Of a stretch of 64,000 nucleotides of DNA, positions 9,017-17,200 are shown piece after piece. This DNA is from Alphaproteobacteria bacterium (GTDB lineage Bacteria; Pseudomonadota; Alphaproteobacteria; Caulobacterales; Maricaulaceae). The position numbers and the translations under genes are program-made. The stretch spans positions 124,001 to 188,000 of the forward strand of contig JANSXV010000003.1 in assembly GCA_024742735.1 (NCBI GenBank). Direction: 5' to 3'. Positions within the stretch are counted from its first letter, which is position 1. Each line of letters begins with the position of its first letter. Under the pieces are notes generated by a model. That model saw only the letters and a list, made by a program, of their open reading frames with translations, was not told the DNA's origin and made no database searches.

Positions 9017-9829
9017 ATGCGCAGCCTGCTCTTCGTTCCCGGATCGCGTCCTGAACGCATCGCCAAGGCGCTGGACGCCGGGGCGGACGCCGTCGTGGTC
9101 GATCTGGAGGACGCCGTCGCGCCGCACGCGAAGGACGCCGCTCGCGCTGCGATTCTGTCTGAACTGAGCACAGCCCGCCGGTTCGCGGTCCGGGTCAATC
9201 CGCTGGAGATCGAATGGGGCCGCGACGACGCCGATGCGCTGGCGGCCCACGGCCATGCGCCCGCCTTCGTCATGCTGCCCAAGGCCGAGAGCGCCGGTCA
9301 GATCGAAGTGCTGAGCGCCGCGCTGGGCGATCAGGCGGCAGGCGGGATCGTCCCGATCATCGAGAGCGCGCTCGGCCTGAAGAACGCCTGGGAGATCTGC
9401 GCGGCCGACGGCGTGACCGCCGTGCTGTTCGGCGGCGGCGACATGGCCGCCGACCTGGGCGTCGCCATGGACTGGGAGCCGCTCTTCTTCGCCCGCTCCC
9501 AGGTGGTCGCCGCCTGCGCCGCGGCTCAGGTCCCCGCCATCGACGTGCCCTGGCTGGATGTGAAGGACGAGGCCGGGCTCATCGCTGAAACCGAGCGGGT
9601 CAAAGCGCTGGGCTATCAGGCCAAGGCCTGCATTCACCCCGCTCAGGCAAGCCCTGTGAACGCCGTGTTCACGCCGTCGCAGGCCGACATCTCTCATGCC
9701 GAGCGCGTCATCGCCGCGCTGAAGGACGCCGGCGGCGGCGCGGCGCTGCTGGACGGCAAACTCATTGAAGCGCCGATCATACGGCGCGCCCGGCGCGTGC
9801 TCGAAGCGGCGCGTGCGGCGAACCCTTAA
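9017..9829 (+). CDS. HpcH/HpaI (CitE-like) CoA-ester lyase
   Basis: This 270-residue TIM-barrel lyase is of the CitE/malyl-CoA type. Signature stretches are LFVPGSRPERIAKAL (N-terminus), VVDLEDAV near residue 35 with the metal-binding Glu, RVNP, LPKAES, IIESALGL and ACIHPAQ near the C-terminus. Relatives cleave citramalyl-CoA, malyl-CoA or beta-methylmalyl-CoA to acetyl-CoA or pyruvate plus an acyl-CoA or aldehyde. With the MaoC and CaiB neighbours, a citramalyl-CoA or malyl-CoA type lyase is likely. The exact substrate cannot be read from sequence. Confidence 0.88.
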   Translation: MRSLLFVPGSRPERIAKALDAGADAVVVDLEDAVAPHAKDAARAAILSELSTARRFAVRVNPLEIEWGRDDADALAAHGHAPAFVMLPKAESAGQIEVLSAALGDQAAGGIVPIIESALGLKNAWEICAADGVTAVLFGGGDMAADLGVAMDWEPLFFARSQVVAACAAAQVPAIDVPWLDVKDEAGLIAETERVKALGYQAKACIHPAQASPVNAVFTPSQADISHAERVIAALKDAGGGAALLDGKLIEAPIIRRARRVLEAARAANP

Positions 9830-9838
9830 GGAAAGACC

Positions 9839-10360
9839 ATGGTCCAGAACGTCAAGGAAGTCGGCCCCCAGCGCTATCGCGAAACCTTCGGACGCTATTT
9901 CGAGGATTTCGAGGTGGGCGACATCTATGAGCACCGTCCCGGCAAGACGGTGACCGAGTACGACAATCACCTGTTCACGCTGCTGACTCTGAACACCCAC
10001 CCGATGCATTTCGACGCCGAGTTCGCCAAGGAAAGCGAGTTCAAGCAGAACCTCGTGGTAAGCCCCTACACGCTCGCCCTTCTGATCGGCATGAGCGTCA
10101 CCGACGTCTCCCAGAAGGCCATCGCCAATCTGGGCATGGACGAGGTGAAGTTCACCGCGCCTGTGTTCGCAGGCGACACGATCTATGGCGAAAGCGAAGT
10201 GCTGGCCAAGCGCGAGAGCAAGTCCAGGCCAGGCCAGGGCATCGTCACCGTTCTGACCCGCGGCCTGAACCAGCGCGGCGAGATGGTCTGCACCTTCAAG
10301 CGCAACATGCTGATCCCGGGACGCGGCAACGCGGTCGAGGACAAGGTCGAGAATTACTAG
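9839..10360 (+). CDS. MaoC-family enoyl-CoA hydratase/dehydratase
   Basis: This 173-residue single hot-dog-domain protein starts 9 bp after the lyase. MaoC (R)-hydratases use an Asp-His pair in a GDxNPLH motif. Here the same place reads LNTHPMHFD (about residues 55-63), so the catalytic Asp is replaced by Asn while the His is kept. Similar motifs occur in MaoC proteins that sit in dicarboxylic acyl-CoA clusters. It probably hydrates an unsaturated dicarboxylyl-CoA (itaconyl- or mesaconyl-CoA are candidates), supplying the CitE-like lyase upstream. Confidence 0.85.
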   Translation: MVQNVKEVGPQRYRETFGRYFEDFEVGDIYEHRPGKTVTEYDNHLFTLLTLNTHPMHFDAEFAKESEFKQNLVVSPYTLALLIGMSVTDVSQKAIANLGMDEVKFTAPVFAGDTIYGESEVLAKRESKSRPGQGIVTVLTRGLNQRGEMVCTFKRNMLIPGRGNAVEDKVENY

Positions 10361-10372
10361 GAGGAGCGCCCC

Positions 10373-11569
10373 ATGGCCGCCGCTGAAAACTACGCGATGA
10401 CCGCCGAGGACGAGCGCCAGATGCTCGACGCCATCGGCAAGTGGATCGAGAAGAAGGTCGCGCCCGTCGCGATGGATCTCGAGCACGCCGATGAATGGCC
10501 GGCCGAGCTCGTTGAGGACATGAAGGAGCTGGGCCTGTTCGGCGCGCTGATCGACCCCGAGTATGGCGGTCTCGGCCTGTCGGCGACGACCTATTCCAAG
10601 ATCGTCATGATGATCGCGGAAGAATGGATGAGCCTGACCGGCATCTTCAACTCCCATCTGATGATGGCCCAGATCGTCCAGCGTTTCGGGACGGAGAAGC
10701 AGAAACAGTACTGGCTGCCGAAATTCGCGAGCGGCGAGATCCGCGGCGGGCTGGGGCTCACCGAACCCGACGCCGGCACCGACCTGCAGGCGATCCGCAC
10801 CACCGCGAAGCGCGCCGGCGACAAGTATGTCGTGGAAGGCGCGAAGACCTGGATCTCCAACGCCATCCAGGGACACGCCTGCGCGCTTCTGGTGAAGACC
10901 GATCCCAAGGCCGAGCCGCGCTACAAGGGCATGAGCATCCTGATCGTCTCCAAGATCGATCCCGAGACCGGTGAAGCGCTGCCTGGAATCCGCAACGGCA
11001 AGAAGCTGGAAAAGCTGGGCTATAAGGGCATCGATTCCGGCGAGTTCGTCTTCGACGGCTATGAGTGCGACGCCGAGCTCTCCCTTGTGGGCGGCGAAGA
11101 AGGCCAGGGCTTCTTCATGGCCACGGGCGGTCTGGAGATCGGCAGGATCAACATCGCGGCGCGCTCGGTCGGCATCGCCAAGCGGGCCCTGCGCGAATCC
11201 ATCGCCTATTCCCAGACCCGCAAGACCATGGGCAAGCCCATCTGCGAGCACCAGGCGATCCAGCTCAAGCTGGGCGAAATGGGCGCCAAGACCCGCGCCG
11301 CCGAGCTCCTGGTGGAGGACGCCGCGCGCGCCTACGACACCGGTCAGCGCATCGACATGGAGGCGGGCATGGCGAAATACTTCGCCTCGGAGACCGCCGT
11401 CGAAGTCGCCACCGAAGCCATGCGCATCCATGGCGGCTACGGCTATTCCAAGGAATACGTCATCGAGCGCCTGTATCGCGACGCGCCGCTGATGTGCATC
11501 GGAGAAGGCACGAACGAGATGCAGCGCATCATCATCGCCAAGCAGCTGGTGAAGCGGAACCCGGTCTGA
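10373..11569 (+). CDS. acyl-CoA dehydrogenase
   Basis: This 398-residue flavoprotein has the standard acyl-CoA dehydrogenase layout: an all-alpha N-domain, a beta domain with GLGLTEPDAGTDL and KTWISNA, and a C-terminal helical domain with IHGGYGYSKEY and CIGEGTNEMQR. It oxidises an acyl-CoA to the 2,3-enoyl-CoA and passes electrons to ETF. It follows the MaoC gene by 12 bp with a GGAGG site, so it is in the same operon. In this context it could make or use a branched or dicarboxylic acyl-CoA; the substrate is unknown. Confidence 0.92.
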   Translation: MAAAENYAMTAEDERQMLDAIGKWIEKKVAPVAMDLEHADEWPAELVEDMKELGLFGALIDPEYGGLGLSATTYSKIVMMIAEEWMSLTGIFNSHLMMAQIVQRFGTEKQKQYWLPKFASGEIRGGLGLTEPDAGTDLQAIRTTAKRAGDKYVVEGAKTWISNAIQGHACALLVKTDPKAEPRYKGMSILIVSKIDPETGEALPGIRNGKKLEKLGYKGIDSGEFVFDGYECDAELSLVGGEEGQGFFMATGGLEIGRINIAARSVGIAKRALRESIAYSQTRKTMGKPICEHQAIQLKLGEMGAKTRAAELLVEDAARAYDTGQRIDMEAGMAKYFASETAVEVATEAMRIHGGYGYSKEYVIERLYRDAPLMCIGEGTNEMQRIIIAKQLVKRNPV

Positions 11570-11688
11570 TCAGGCGCGGCCGGGCCCGGTTTTCATGGCG
11601 CCGGCCCTGGCGGACTGATATTATTGGGGTTCATTCAACGAAGTTGGCGCATCGTACGCGTGACGCCGGCTCGCAAAGGAGGACGGGC

Positions 11689-12861
11689 ATGCACAAGCCG
11701 CTGAAAGGCCTGCGCATCCTGACGATCGAACAGTACGGCGCCGGCCCCTACGGCACCCAGCTGCTCGCGTCGCTCGGCGCGGAAGTCATCAAGATCGAGA
11801 ACCCGGACGTGGGCGGGGACTCCTCGCGCCTTGCCGGGCCGTTCTTCCTGGGCGAGCACGACAGCCAGTTCTTCCAGACGTTCAATCGCGGCAAGAAGTC
11901 CGTCGCCCTGGACCTCAAGGACAAGGGCGACCGGCGCATCTTCGAGCGCCTTGTGAAGAGCGCCGACGCCGTGGCCAATAATCTGCGCGGCGACCTGCCG
12001 GGCAAGCTGAAGGTCGACTACGCCTCCTTGAAGGCCATCAAGCCGGAGATCGTCTGCGCCCACCTGTCCGCCTATGGCCGCGGCCATGAGCGCGAAGCCT
12101 GGCCGGGCTATGACTATCTCATGCAGGCCGAGGCCGGCTTCCTGTCGCTGACCGGCGAGCCGGACGGCCCGCCCTCACGCTTCGGGCTGTCCATGGTCGA
12201 CTTCATGACCGGAACGATGATGGCGGTGGGCCTGGTCAGCGCGATCCTGGGCGCGCGCACCAGCGGAAAGGGGTGCGATGTGGACACCTCCCTGCTGGAC
12301 ACCGCCCTGCACCAGCTGTCCTACCCGGCGACCTGGTTCCTCAACGAGGGCAAGGAGACCGCGCGCATCGAACGCTCCGCTCACCCGACCGTCGCGCCCA
12401 GCCAGCTGTTCAGGACTTCCGACGGCTGGGTCTTCCTCATGTGCCAGCTGCCGAAATTCTGGGGCGTGTTCTGCGAGACGGTCGGACGCGAGGACCTGCT
12501 GAGCAATCCTGACTTCGCCGACGTCGCCGCGCGCCGGAAGAACCGGGACACGCTGCAGGCCGAGCTGGACGCGCATTTCTCCACCCGGCCGACGGCGGAC
12601 TGGGTCGCCATGCTGGGCGGCAAGGTGCCGGTCGCGCCGGTCTACACCGTGGCTGAAGCGCTCACCGCCCCGACCGCCCAGCACCTGATCGAAATCGTCG
12701 ACCACCCCGACAAGCCGGACGGGCTCAAACTCTTGCGCGAACCCTTCGCCATCAACGGCGAACGCCCCAGCGGCCTGCGCGCGCCGAAGCTGGGCGAACA
12801 CACCCGCGAAATCCTCGACGAGCTGCTCGACGGCGACCGCGAGGACAAGGCGGCGGAGTGA
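11689..12861 (+). CDS. CaiB/BaiF family (class III) CoA transferase
   Basis: This 390-residue class III CoA transferase moves CoA between acyl-CoA and a carboxylic acid. It begins at an ATG with an AAAGGAGG site; the open frame extends far upstream over the dehydrogenase but only as a shadow. Family features are LKGLRILTIEQYGAGPYGTQLLA split as RILTIEQYGAGP and LASLGAEVIKIENP, then KKSVALDLKDKGD, and the catalytic-Asp region (SMVDFMTG). A 119-bp gap separates it from the dehydrogenase. It could activate the free acid that feeds this cluster. Confidence 0.9.
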   Translation: MHKPLKGLRILTIEQYGAGPYGTQLLASLGAEVIKIENPDVGGDSSRLAGPFFLGEHDSQFFQTFNRGKKSVALDLKDKGDRRIFERLVKSADAVANNLRGDLPGKLKVDYASLKAIKPEIVCAHLSAYGRGHEREAWPGYDYLMQAEAGFLSLTGEPDGPPSRFGLSMVDFMTGTMMAVGLVSAILGARTSGKGCDVDTSLLDTALHQLSYPATWFLNEGKETARIERSAHPTVAPSQLFRTSDGWVFLMCQLPKFWGVFCETVGREDLLSNPDFADVAARRKNRDTLQAELDAHFSTRPTADWVAMLGGKVPVAPVYTVAEALTAPTAQHLIEIVDHPDKPDGLKLLREPFAINGERPSGLRAPKLGEHTREILDELLDGDREDKAAE

Positions 12862-12875
12862 AGCGAAAACAGGTT

Positions 12876-12899
12876 TGCTCCCCCGTTCACGGGGGAGCA
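12876..12899. repeat. perfect intercistronic hairpin between the two CoA-transferase genes
   Basis: TGCTCCCCCG and CGGGGGAGCA form a perfect 10-bp stem with a TTCA tetraloop, 14 bp after one stop and 26 bp before the next ATG. There is no T run after it. It could be an attenuating or mRNA-stabilising hairpin, or one copy of a dispersed palindromic element. Confidence 0.6.
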
Positions 12900-12925
12900 C
12901 ATCTCCAGCACCAACGATCCCGCCC

Positions 12926-14095
12926 ATGAAACTCGCCGGCCTTAAAGTCATCGATCTGTCCGCCTTTCTGCCCGGACCTCATCTGACCATGATGATGGCC
13001 GACCAGGGCGCTGAGGTGATCATGGTGGAGCCGGCCAATGGCGTAGGCGAGCCCACGCGTCAGATCGGCTGGAAACACGCTGACGGCGTGTCGGTCTGGT
13101 TCCGCAATATCGCGCGCGGCAAGAAGTCCCTGAAGCTGAACCTGAAGGACGAGGACGGGCGCGCCCTGCTCCACGCCCTGGTGAAGGACGCCGACGTCGT
13201 GGTGGAGGCTTTCCGTCCCGGTGTCGCAAAGCGGCTGGCGGCTGATTACGAGACCCTGTCAGGGATCAATCCGCGGCTGGTCTACTGCTCCATCTCCGCC
13301 TTCGGGCAGGAGGGCGCGTACGCGCAGAAGCCCGCCCATGACCTGACGGTTCAGGCGCTGGCCGGGCTGGTGGACCTCAATCGCGGGCTGGAGGACGGCA
13401 AACCGGCCAGCCCCAACATGCCCGTGGCCGACATGGCCGCCTCACTCATGGCGCTCTCGGCGATCCTGATGGCGCTGTACCGCCGCCATGAAACCGGGCA
13501 AGGCGACTTCATCGACATGGCCATGTACGACGCCGCGCTTGCGTGGACGCCCAACGTCACCGGCCCGGTCTTTGCTGAAGACCGCGATCCGCCGGTGAAA
13601 GACATGCGCAGCTTCGGCGGGGCCGGCATGTACCATGTCTACGAAACGAAGGACGGCAAGCACCTGGTCCTTGGCGGCTCGGAGGTGAAGTTCGCGACAA
13701 ACCTCCTGACCGCGCTCGGCCGGGAAGACCTGATCGGGTACGCCAGGATCGAACCCGGCCCGGACCAGGAGCCGCTGCGGTCGTACTTCAAGGAGACGTT
13801 CGCAACGCGCACGCTGGCCGAGTGGGAGGCGTTCCTCTCAGAGATCGATGTGTGCTGGGCGCCGGTGCGCAGCCTCAAGGACGCGTTTGACGACCCCCAC
13901 ACCGCGGCGCGGGGCCTGGTCTTCACCGACGGGGCCGGCAACCGCCATATCGGTCCGCCTCTGAAGTTCGCCAAGGAGCCCGGTCAGCCGGATCCGGCCA
14001 CGCCCGCGTTCGGGGAGCATTCCGAGGCGCTGGCGCGCGAAGCGGGATTTGACCCGGACCGCATCAGGGCGATGAAGGATCGCGGCGTTATATAA
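12926..14095 (+). CDS. CaiB/BaiF family (class III) CoA transferase, second paralogue
   Basis: This 389-residue class III CoA transferase is distinct from its neighbour. It has the N-terminal KVIDLSAFLPGPHLTMMMAD stretch, KKSLKLNLKDEDG, a catalytic-Asp region at PVADMAASLMAL and a C-terminal LGGSEVKFATNLLTALG stretch. The start is the ATG at 12926, since upstream residues in frame come from the hairpin. Two adjacent divergent paralogues suggest two acids or two CoA donors, for example an intermolecular activating transferase and a racemase-like or intramolecular enzyme (alpha-methylacyl-CoA racemases belong to this fold). Confidence 0.88.
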   Translation: MKLAGLKVIDLSAFLPGPHLTMMMADQGAEVIMVEPANGVGEPTRQIGWKHADGVSVWFRNIARGKKSLKLNLKDEDGRALLHALVKDADVVVEAFRPGVAKRLAADYETLSGINPRLVYCSISAFGQEGAYAQKPAHDLTVQALAGLVDLNRGLEDGKPASPNMPVADMAASLMALSAILMALYRRHETGQGDFIDMAMYDAALAWTPNVTGPVFAEDRDPPVKDMRSFGGAGMYHVYETKDGKHLVLGGSEVKFATNLLTALGREDLIGYARIEPGPDQEPLRSYFKETFATRTLAEWEAFLSEIDVCWAPVRSLKDAFDDPHTAARGLVFTDGAGNRHIGPPLKFAKEPGQPDPATPAFGEHSEALAREAGFDPDRIRAMKDRGVI

Positions 14096-14191
14096 GCGAG
14101 CGTGTTTCCAGCCACCCTGTGCAACGAGCATCGCAGGGGCAGGACCCTGCGCTCATCGCCGGTTCAGCAAAGCCCGGCCAGACTGACCGCC

Positions 14192-14479
14192 ATGCTCGAG
14201 CTACTCCTGATATCCGCCGATCCGGCCATCGCTGAAAACTGCACGCTGAACGGCGTGCCGCTCCATGGCGATGTCCAGGTGGTGGAGAGCTTCGCCGACT
14301 TCGAAGTCGAGATCGTCGACAGCTTTCCCGATCTGAAAGTGAAGCCGGTCGACAGCTTCCCTGACGACTGCGGCGAATGGCGCTTCGTCGACAGCTTCCC
14401 GGACTTCACCGTCAAATTCGTGGACAGCTTCGGTGATTTCGAGATCGAGTTGGTGGAAAGCTTTCCAGGTCTGCCCTGA
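14192..14479 (+). CDS. VDSFPD-repeat protein, probable 7(1) septoil-knot family (DUF6150)
   Basis: This small protein (95 residues from the ATG at 14192) is made almost entirely of a 9-13-residue repeat around V(D/E)SF(P)D: VVESFADF, IVDSFPDL, PVDSFPDD, FVDSFPDF, FVDSFGDF, LVESFPGL. A short hydrophobic N-terminus ending AIAENC suggests export, possibly from an upstream start (GTG at 14102) since no ribosome site stands before 14192. From memory the repeat pattern matches the family whose predicted and solved structure has a 7(1) knot. The biological role of the family is unknown. It lies between a CoA transferase and an alpha/beta hydrolase. Confidence 0.75.
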   Translation: MLELLLISADPAIAENCTLNGVPLHGDVQVVESFADFEVEIVDSFPDLKVKPVDSFPDDCGEWRFVDSFPDFTVKFVDSFGDFEIELVESFPGLP

Positions 14480-14587
14480 AGGGTGTCCCGCACGCCGCAC
14501 CCGGACCGAATTCGCCCGTCCCGCCATGGACTCCCGCCCTGACCCGCGCTTTCCATAGCCTGGGGACACGCCGGAGGGGGCGAGGCG

Positions 14588-15562
14588 TTGGGGGCTGACA
14601 CGGCGATATCGCGCGCAGGCGAGCTGGCGCAGGCGGTCTGGACTGCGGCGCCGGGCTGGGCGCTTTATGCGCTGGCGGCCCTTGGCGGCGTGTATCTGGT
14701 CTGGGCGATCCTGTTCATCGTTCAGGCACGGATCCTGTACTTCACAGATCCCACGCGCCGGGATCCGGCCGAGCTGGGCCTTGCGCGGGCCCGCGAAGAG
14801 GAGGTGACGACCGCAGACCGCCAGACCCTGGTGCTCTGGCGCGCCGACCCGGTCCATGAAGGTGCGCCGCATATCCTCTACCTGCACGGCAACCGGCGGG
14901 CCCTGTGGCGCCGCGCGCGCTTCTTCCGCATGTTCCTGGCCGCCGGCTGGGGCTTCACCGCGCTCGCCCATCGCGGCTTCAACGGCTCCACGGGCCGGCC
15001 CAGCGAAAAGAACAATGTCGCCGATGCTCTGCGGGTCTGCGACCGGCTGATCGAGTCCGGCGTGCCGGCGTCGTCGATCGTGGTCTATGGCGAGTCCCTG
15101 GGGTCCGGCACCGCCGTGCAGGTCGCCGCCGCGCGCGCCGTCGGCGGGGTCATCCTGCATGCGCCCTATGATTCCCTGCGCGACATCGTTCGGGCGCGCT
15201 CGGCCTTTCTGCTGCCGCGGGCGATCTTCCGGGAGCGCTATGATTCCATCCGCCAGATCGCCCGCGTCACCGCCCCGATCCTGTGGATCCATGGCGATGA
15301 CGACCGGATCATCCCTCTCAAGCGCGGCCGGCGCCTATATGACGCCGCCCGCGGGCCGAAATACGCAGCCCTGGTGAAGGGCGCGAACCATTTCGGCATC
15401 TACACCCAGCAGGTCTTCAACCAGCATATCCGCTTCTTTGCAGAAAGCTGCGCGCGCGAAGGCGCCGATCCGCGCACATCCGCCGAGATGAGCGTCATCG
15501 ATCCGGTCGTGCCCGAAGAGGATGGGCGCCCGGAGCTGGCGCGCGGACGCGGGCGGCGCTAG
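14588..15562 (+). CDS. membrane-anchored alpha/beta hydrolase
   Basis: This 324-residue protein has one N-terminal membrane helix (about 24-47) and an alpha/beta hydrolase domain like the ABHD13/Bem46 group. The oxyanion region is LYLHGN (about 97-102) and the nucleophile elbow YGESLGSG has Ser near 170. The acid lies in IHGDDDRI (near 238) and the His in GANHFG (near 268). The start is a TTG with a GGAGGGGG-type site upstream. The substrate is unknown; esterase or thioesterase activity is likely. It is followed 9 bp later by a methyltransferase, so probably cotranscribed. Confidence 0.85.
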   Translation: MGADTAISRAGELAQAVWTAAPGWALYALAALGGVYLVWAILFIVQARILYFTDPTRRDPAELGLARAREEEVTTADRQTLVLWRADPVHEGAPHILYLHGNRRALWRRARFFRMFLAAGWGFTALAHRGFNGSTGRPSEKNNVADALRVCDRLIESGVPASSIVVYGESLGSGTAVQVAAARAVGGVILHAPYDSLRDIVRARSAFLLPRAIFRERYDSIRQIARVTAPILWIHGDDDRIIPLKRGRRLYDAARGPKYAALVKGANHFGIYTQQVFNQHIRFFAESCAREGADPRTSAEMSVIDPVVPEEDGRPELARGRGRR

Positions 15563-15571
15563 CGTTCATCC

Positions 15572-16186
15572 ATGTCCTTCTACGAAAACCACATCCTGCC
15601 CCACCTGATCGGCTTCGCCTGCGCGACCCCGCAGATCATGAAGCAGCGCTCGCTACTGGTCCCCGCCGCAGAAGGCCGGGTGCTGGAGGTTGGCTTCGGA
15701 TCGGGCACGAACCTGTCCTTCTACGATCCGGTCAAAGTGGACCGCCTGTTCGCCCTGGAGCCGAGCGAGGGCATGCGGCGCAAGGCCGCCAAGGCGGTCG
15801 CCGCCAGCCCGCTGGACATTGAATGGCTGGGCCTTCCTGGCGAGGAGATCCCGCTGGATGATGACAGCGTGGATACGGTCGTCCTGACCTACACCGCCTG
15901 CACCATCCCCGACGCCGCAGCTGCCCTCGCCCAGATGCGCCGGGTGCTGAAGCCTGGCGGGCGGCTTCTGTTCTCAGAGCATGGCGCGGCGCCGGATGAG
16001 GGCGTCGCGAAATGGCAGCGCCGGATCGAGCCGGTCTGGAAGCCCATGGCCGGCGGCTGTCACCTGACTCGCAAGCCCGACCAGATGATCCGCGAGGCCG
16101 GCTTCACCATCGACCGGCTGACGGCGGACTACCTGCCGAAATCGCCGAAATTCGCGGCCTTCAATTATGCGGGCAGCGCGGTTTGA
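15572..16186 (+). CDS. class I SAM-dependent methyltransferase (METTL7/TMT1-like)
   Basis: This 204-residue Rossmann-fold methyltransferase has motif I VLEVGFGSGTNLSFY, a LEPSEGM acidic loop, motif IV-like SVDTVVLTYTACTIPD and LKPGGRLLFSEHG. The later RIEPVWKPMAGGCHLTRK stretch resembles METTL7-type thiol methyltransferases. The methyl acceptor is not known; small thiols or lipids are possible. It probably shares a transcript with the hydrolase upstream. Confidence 0.85.
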   Translation: MSFYENHILPHLIGFACATPQIMKQRSLLVPAAEGRVLEVGFGSGTNLSFYDPVKVDRLFALEPSEGMRRKAAKAVAASPLDIEWLGLPGEEIPLDDDSVDTVVLTYTACTIPDAAAALAQMRRVLKPGGRLLFSEHGAAPDEGVAKWQRRIEPVWKPMAGGCHLTRKPDQMIREAGFTIDRLTADYLPKSPKFAAFNYAGSAV

Positions 16187-16280
16187 GTCGCGATTGAATT
16201 CCCAGACGACGCGCGGAGGAAGTCCGGGCGCAGATCCGGGACCTTTCAGAACCCGGGCCGCACGGTCCCGGCTCGGCGCG

Positions 16281-16310
16281 CTGAGCGCTTGACCGGGAAC
16301 TCAGTTTTTT
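16281..16310 (+). terminator. weak candidate terminator after the methyltransferase
   Basis: CTGAG and CTCAG pair across a 14-base loop and are followed directly by six T residues. The stem is short. An upstream GC-rich stretch (about 16253-16272) may add structure. It lies between a plus-strand gene and the convergent DksA-like gene, where a terminator is expected. Confidence 0.35.
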
Positions 16311-16317
16311 CTTTCCC

Positions 16318-16647
16318 TCAAGCACACGCCCGGCGCCGCGGCGCGGCCGGGTCGATCTCCAGGCGCCTGGCGTCGATCGCCTCGCCGCATTCCACGCACC
16401 AGCCGTACTCGCCCTCCTGCAGCCTCGCCAGAGCCGCATCGATACGACGCAGCTCACCGGCCCGCCGGGCGTCGGCGGCTTTGGCCATGGCCTGGACCTG
16501 CAGGCTGTCCTGGCGGGACAGCCGCCCGACCGATTGCTGGTCCAGACTGACCGGCTTGCGATCTTCAGCCGCCGTCCGGGACAGGGCCAGGATTTCGTCA
16601 CGCAGCGCTTCAAGCCGGGCGCGGGCGGTGTTTTCAGCTTCACTCAT
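16318..16647 (-). CDS. TraR/DksA-family protein with an incomplete zinc finger
   Basis: This 109-residue protein has an N-terminal helical coiled region and the DksA-type C-terminal finger (GEYGWCVECGEAID, then RRLEIDPAAP). The family finger is C-x2-C-x17-C-x2-C. Here the third Cys is an Arg encoded by CGC, one transition from TGC, leaving CVEC plus one terminal Cys. DksA proteins act in the RNA polymerase secondary channel, while short TraR-like members have varied roles. Function may persist without tight zinc binding, as in Cys-poor DksA paralogues. Confidence 0.85.
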   Translation of the reverse strand: MSEAENTARARLEALRDEILALSRTAAEDRKPVSLDQQSVGRLSRQDSLQVQAMAKAADARRAGELRRIDAALARLQEGEYGWCVECGEAIDARRLEIDPAAPRRRACA

Positions 16648-16695
16648 GGGCTAAGAGCTATCAGACTGAGATGAGTTCGAGAAAGAGCGACCGCC

Positions 16696-17193
16696 GTGCA
16701 AGAGCATTTCAAACGCTTCGCCGCCTATAACGCCTGGGCCAATGCGCGGCTTTACGACGCCGCCACCGCCCTGACCGATTTCGAGCGCAAGCGCGACATC
16801 AAGGGGTATTTCGCCAGCCTGCATGGAACGCTGAACCATCTGATGGTCGCCGATCGCATCTGGCTGAAGCGCCTGACCGGAACCGGCGAGGCGCCGGCGG
16901 CCCTGGGTACGATCCTCTATGACGTTTTCACCGAGCTGCGCGATGCGCGCGAGGCCGAGGACGAACGCCTGTCAGCCTATGTCTCCTCGCTGAACAGCGA
17001 CGCCTTTGACCAGACGCTCGCCTATACCGATACGCGCGGGGAGGACAAGGCTCTGCCGGTCAAGGTCATCCTGACCCACATGTTCAATCACCAGACCCAC
17101 CATCGCGGCCAGGCGACCCAGATGCTGCGCCAGCTCGGCGTCGCCGAGCCGCCGGCTCTGGACCTTCTGTATTTCGCCCTTCCGACCAGCTAG
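16696..17193 (+). CDS. DinB family protein (putative metal-dependent hydrolase)
   Basis: This 165-residue four-helix-bundle protein has the DinB metal-site pattern: His in GTLNHLMVADRIW (about 48) and the His pair in FNHQTHHRGQ (about 130-137). Members include bacillithiol- or mycothiol-type transferases and proteins of unknown role; the name reflects DNA-damage induction in Bacillus and does not prove a repair role. The start codon is a GTG with a GAGAAAGAG site. It is divergent from the DksA-like gene. Confidence 0.88.
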   Translation: MQEHFKRFAAYNAWANARLYDAATALTDFERKRDIKGYFASLHGTLNHLMVADRIWLKRLTGTGEAPAALGTILYDVFTELRDAREAEDERLSAYVSSLNSDAFDQTLAYTDTRGEDKALPVKVILTHMFNHQTHHRGQATQMLRQLGVAEPPALDLLYFALPTS

Positions 17194-17200
17194 GCGACGG

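Noticed and set aside
8306-11431. A very long open frame on the minus strand opposite the acyl-CoA cluster
   Set aside because: It is a GC-rich mirror of strongly recognised plus-strand genes, with no family features and no ribosome site.
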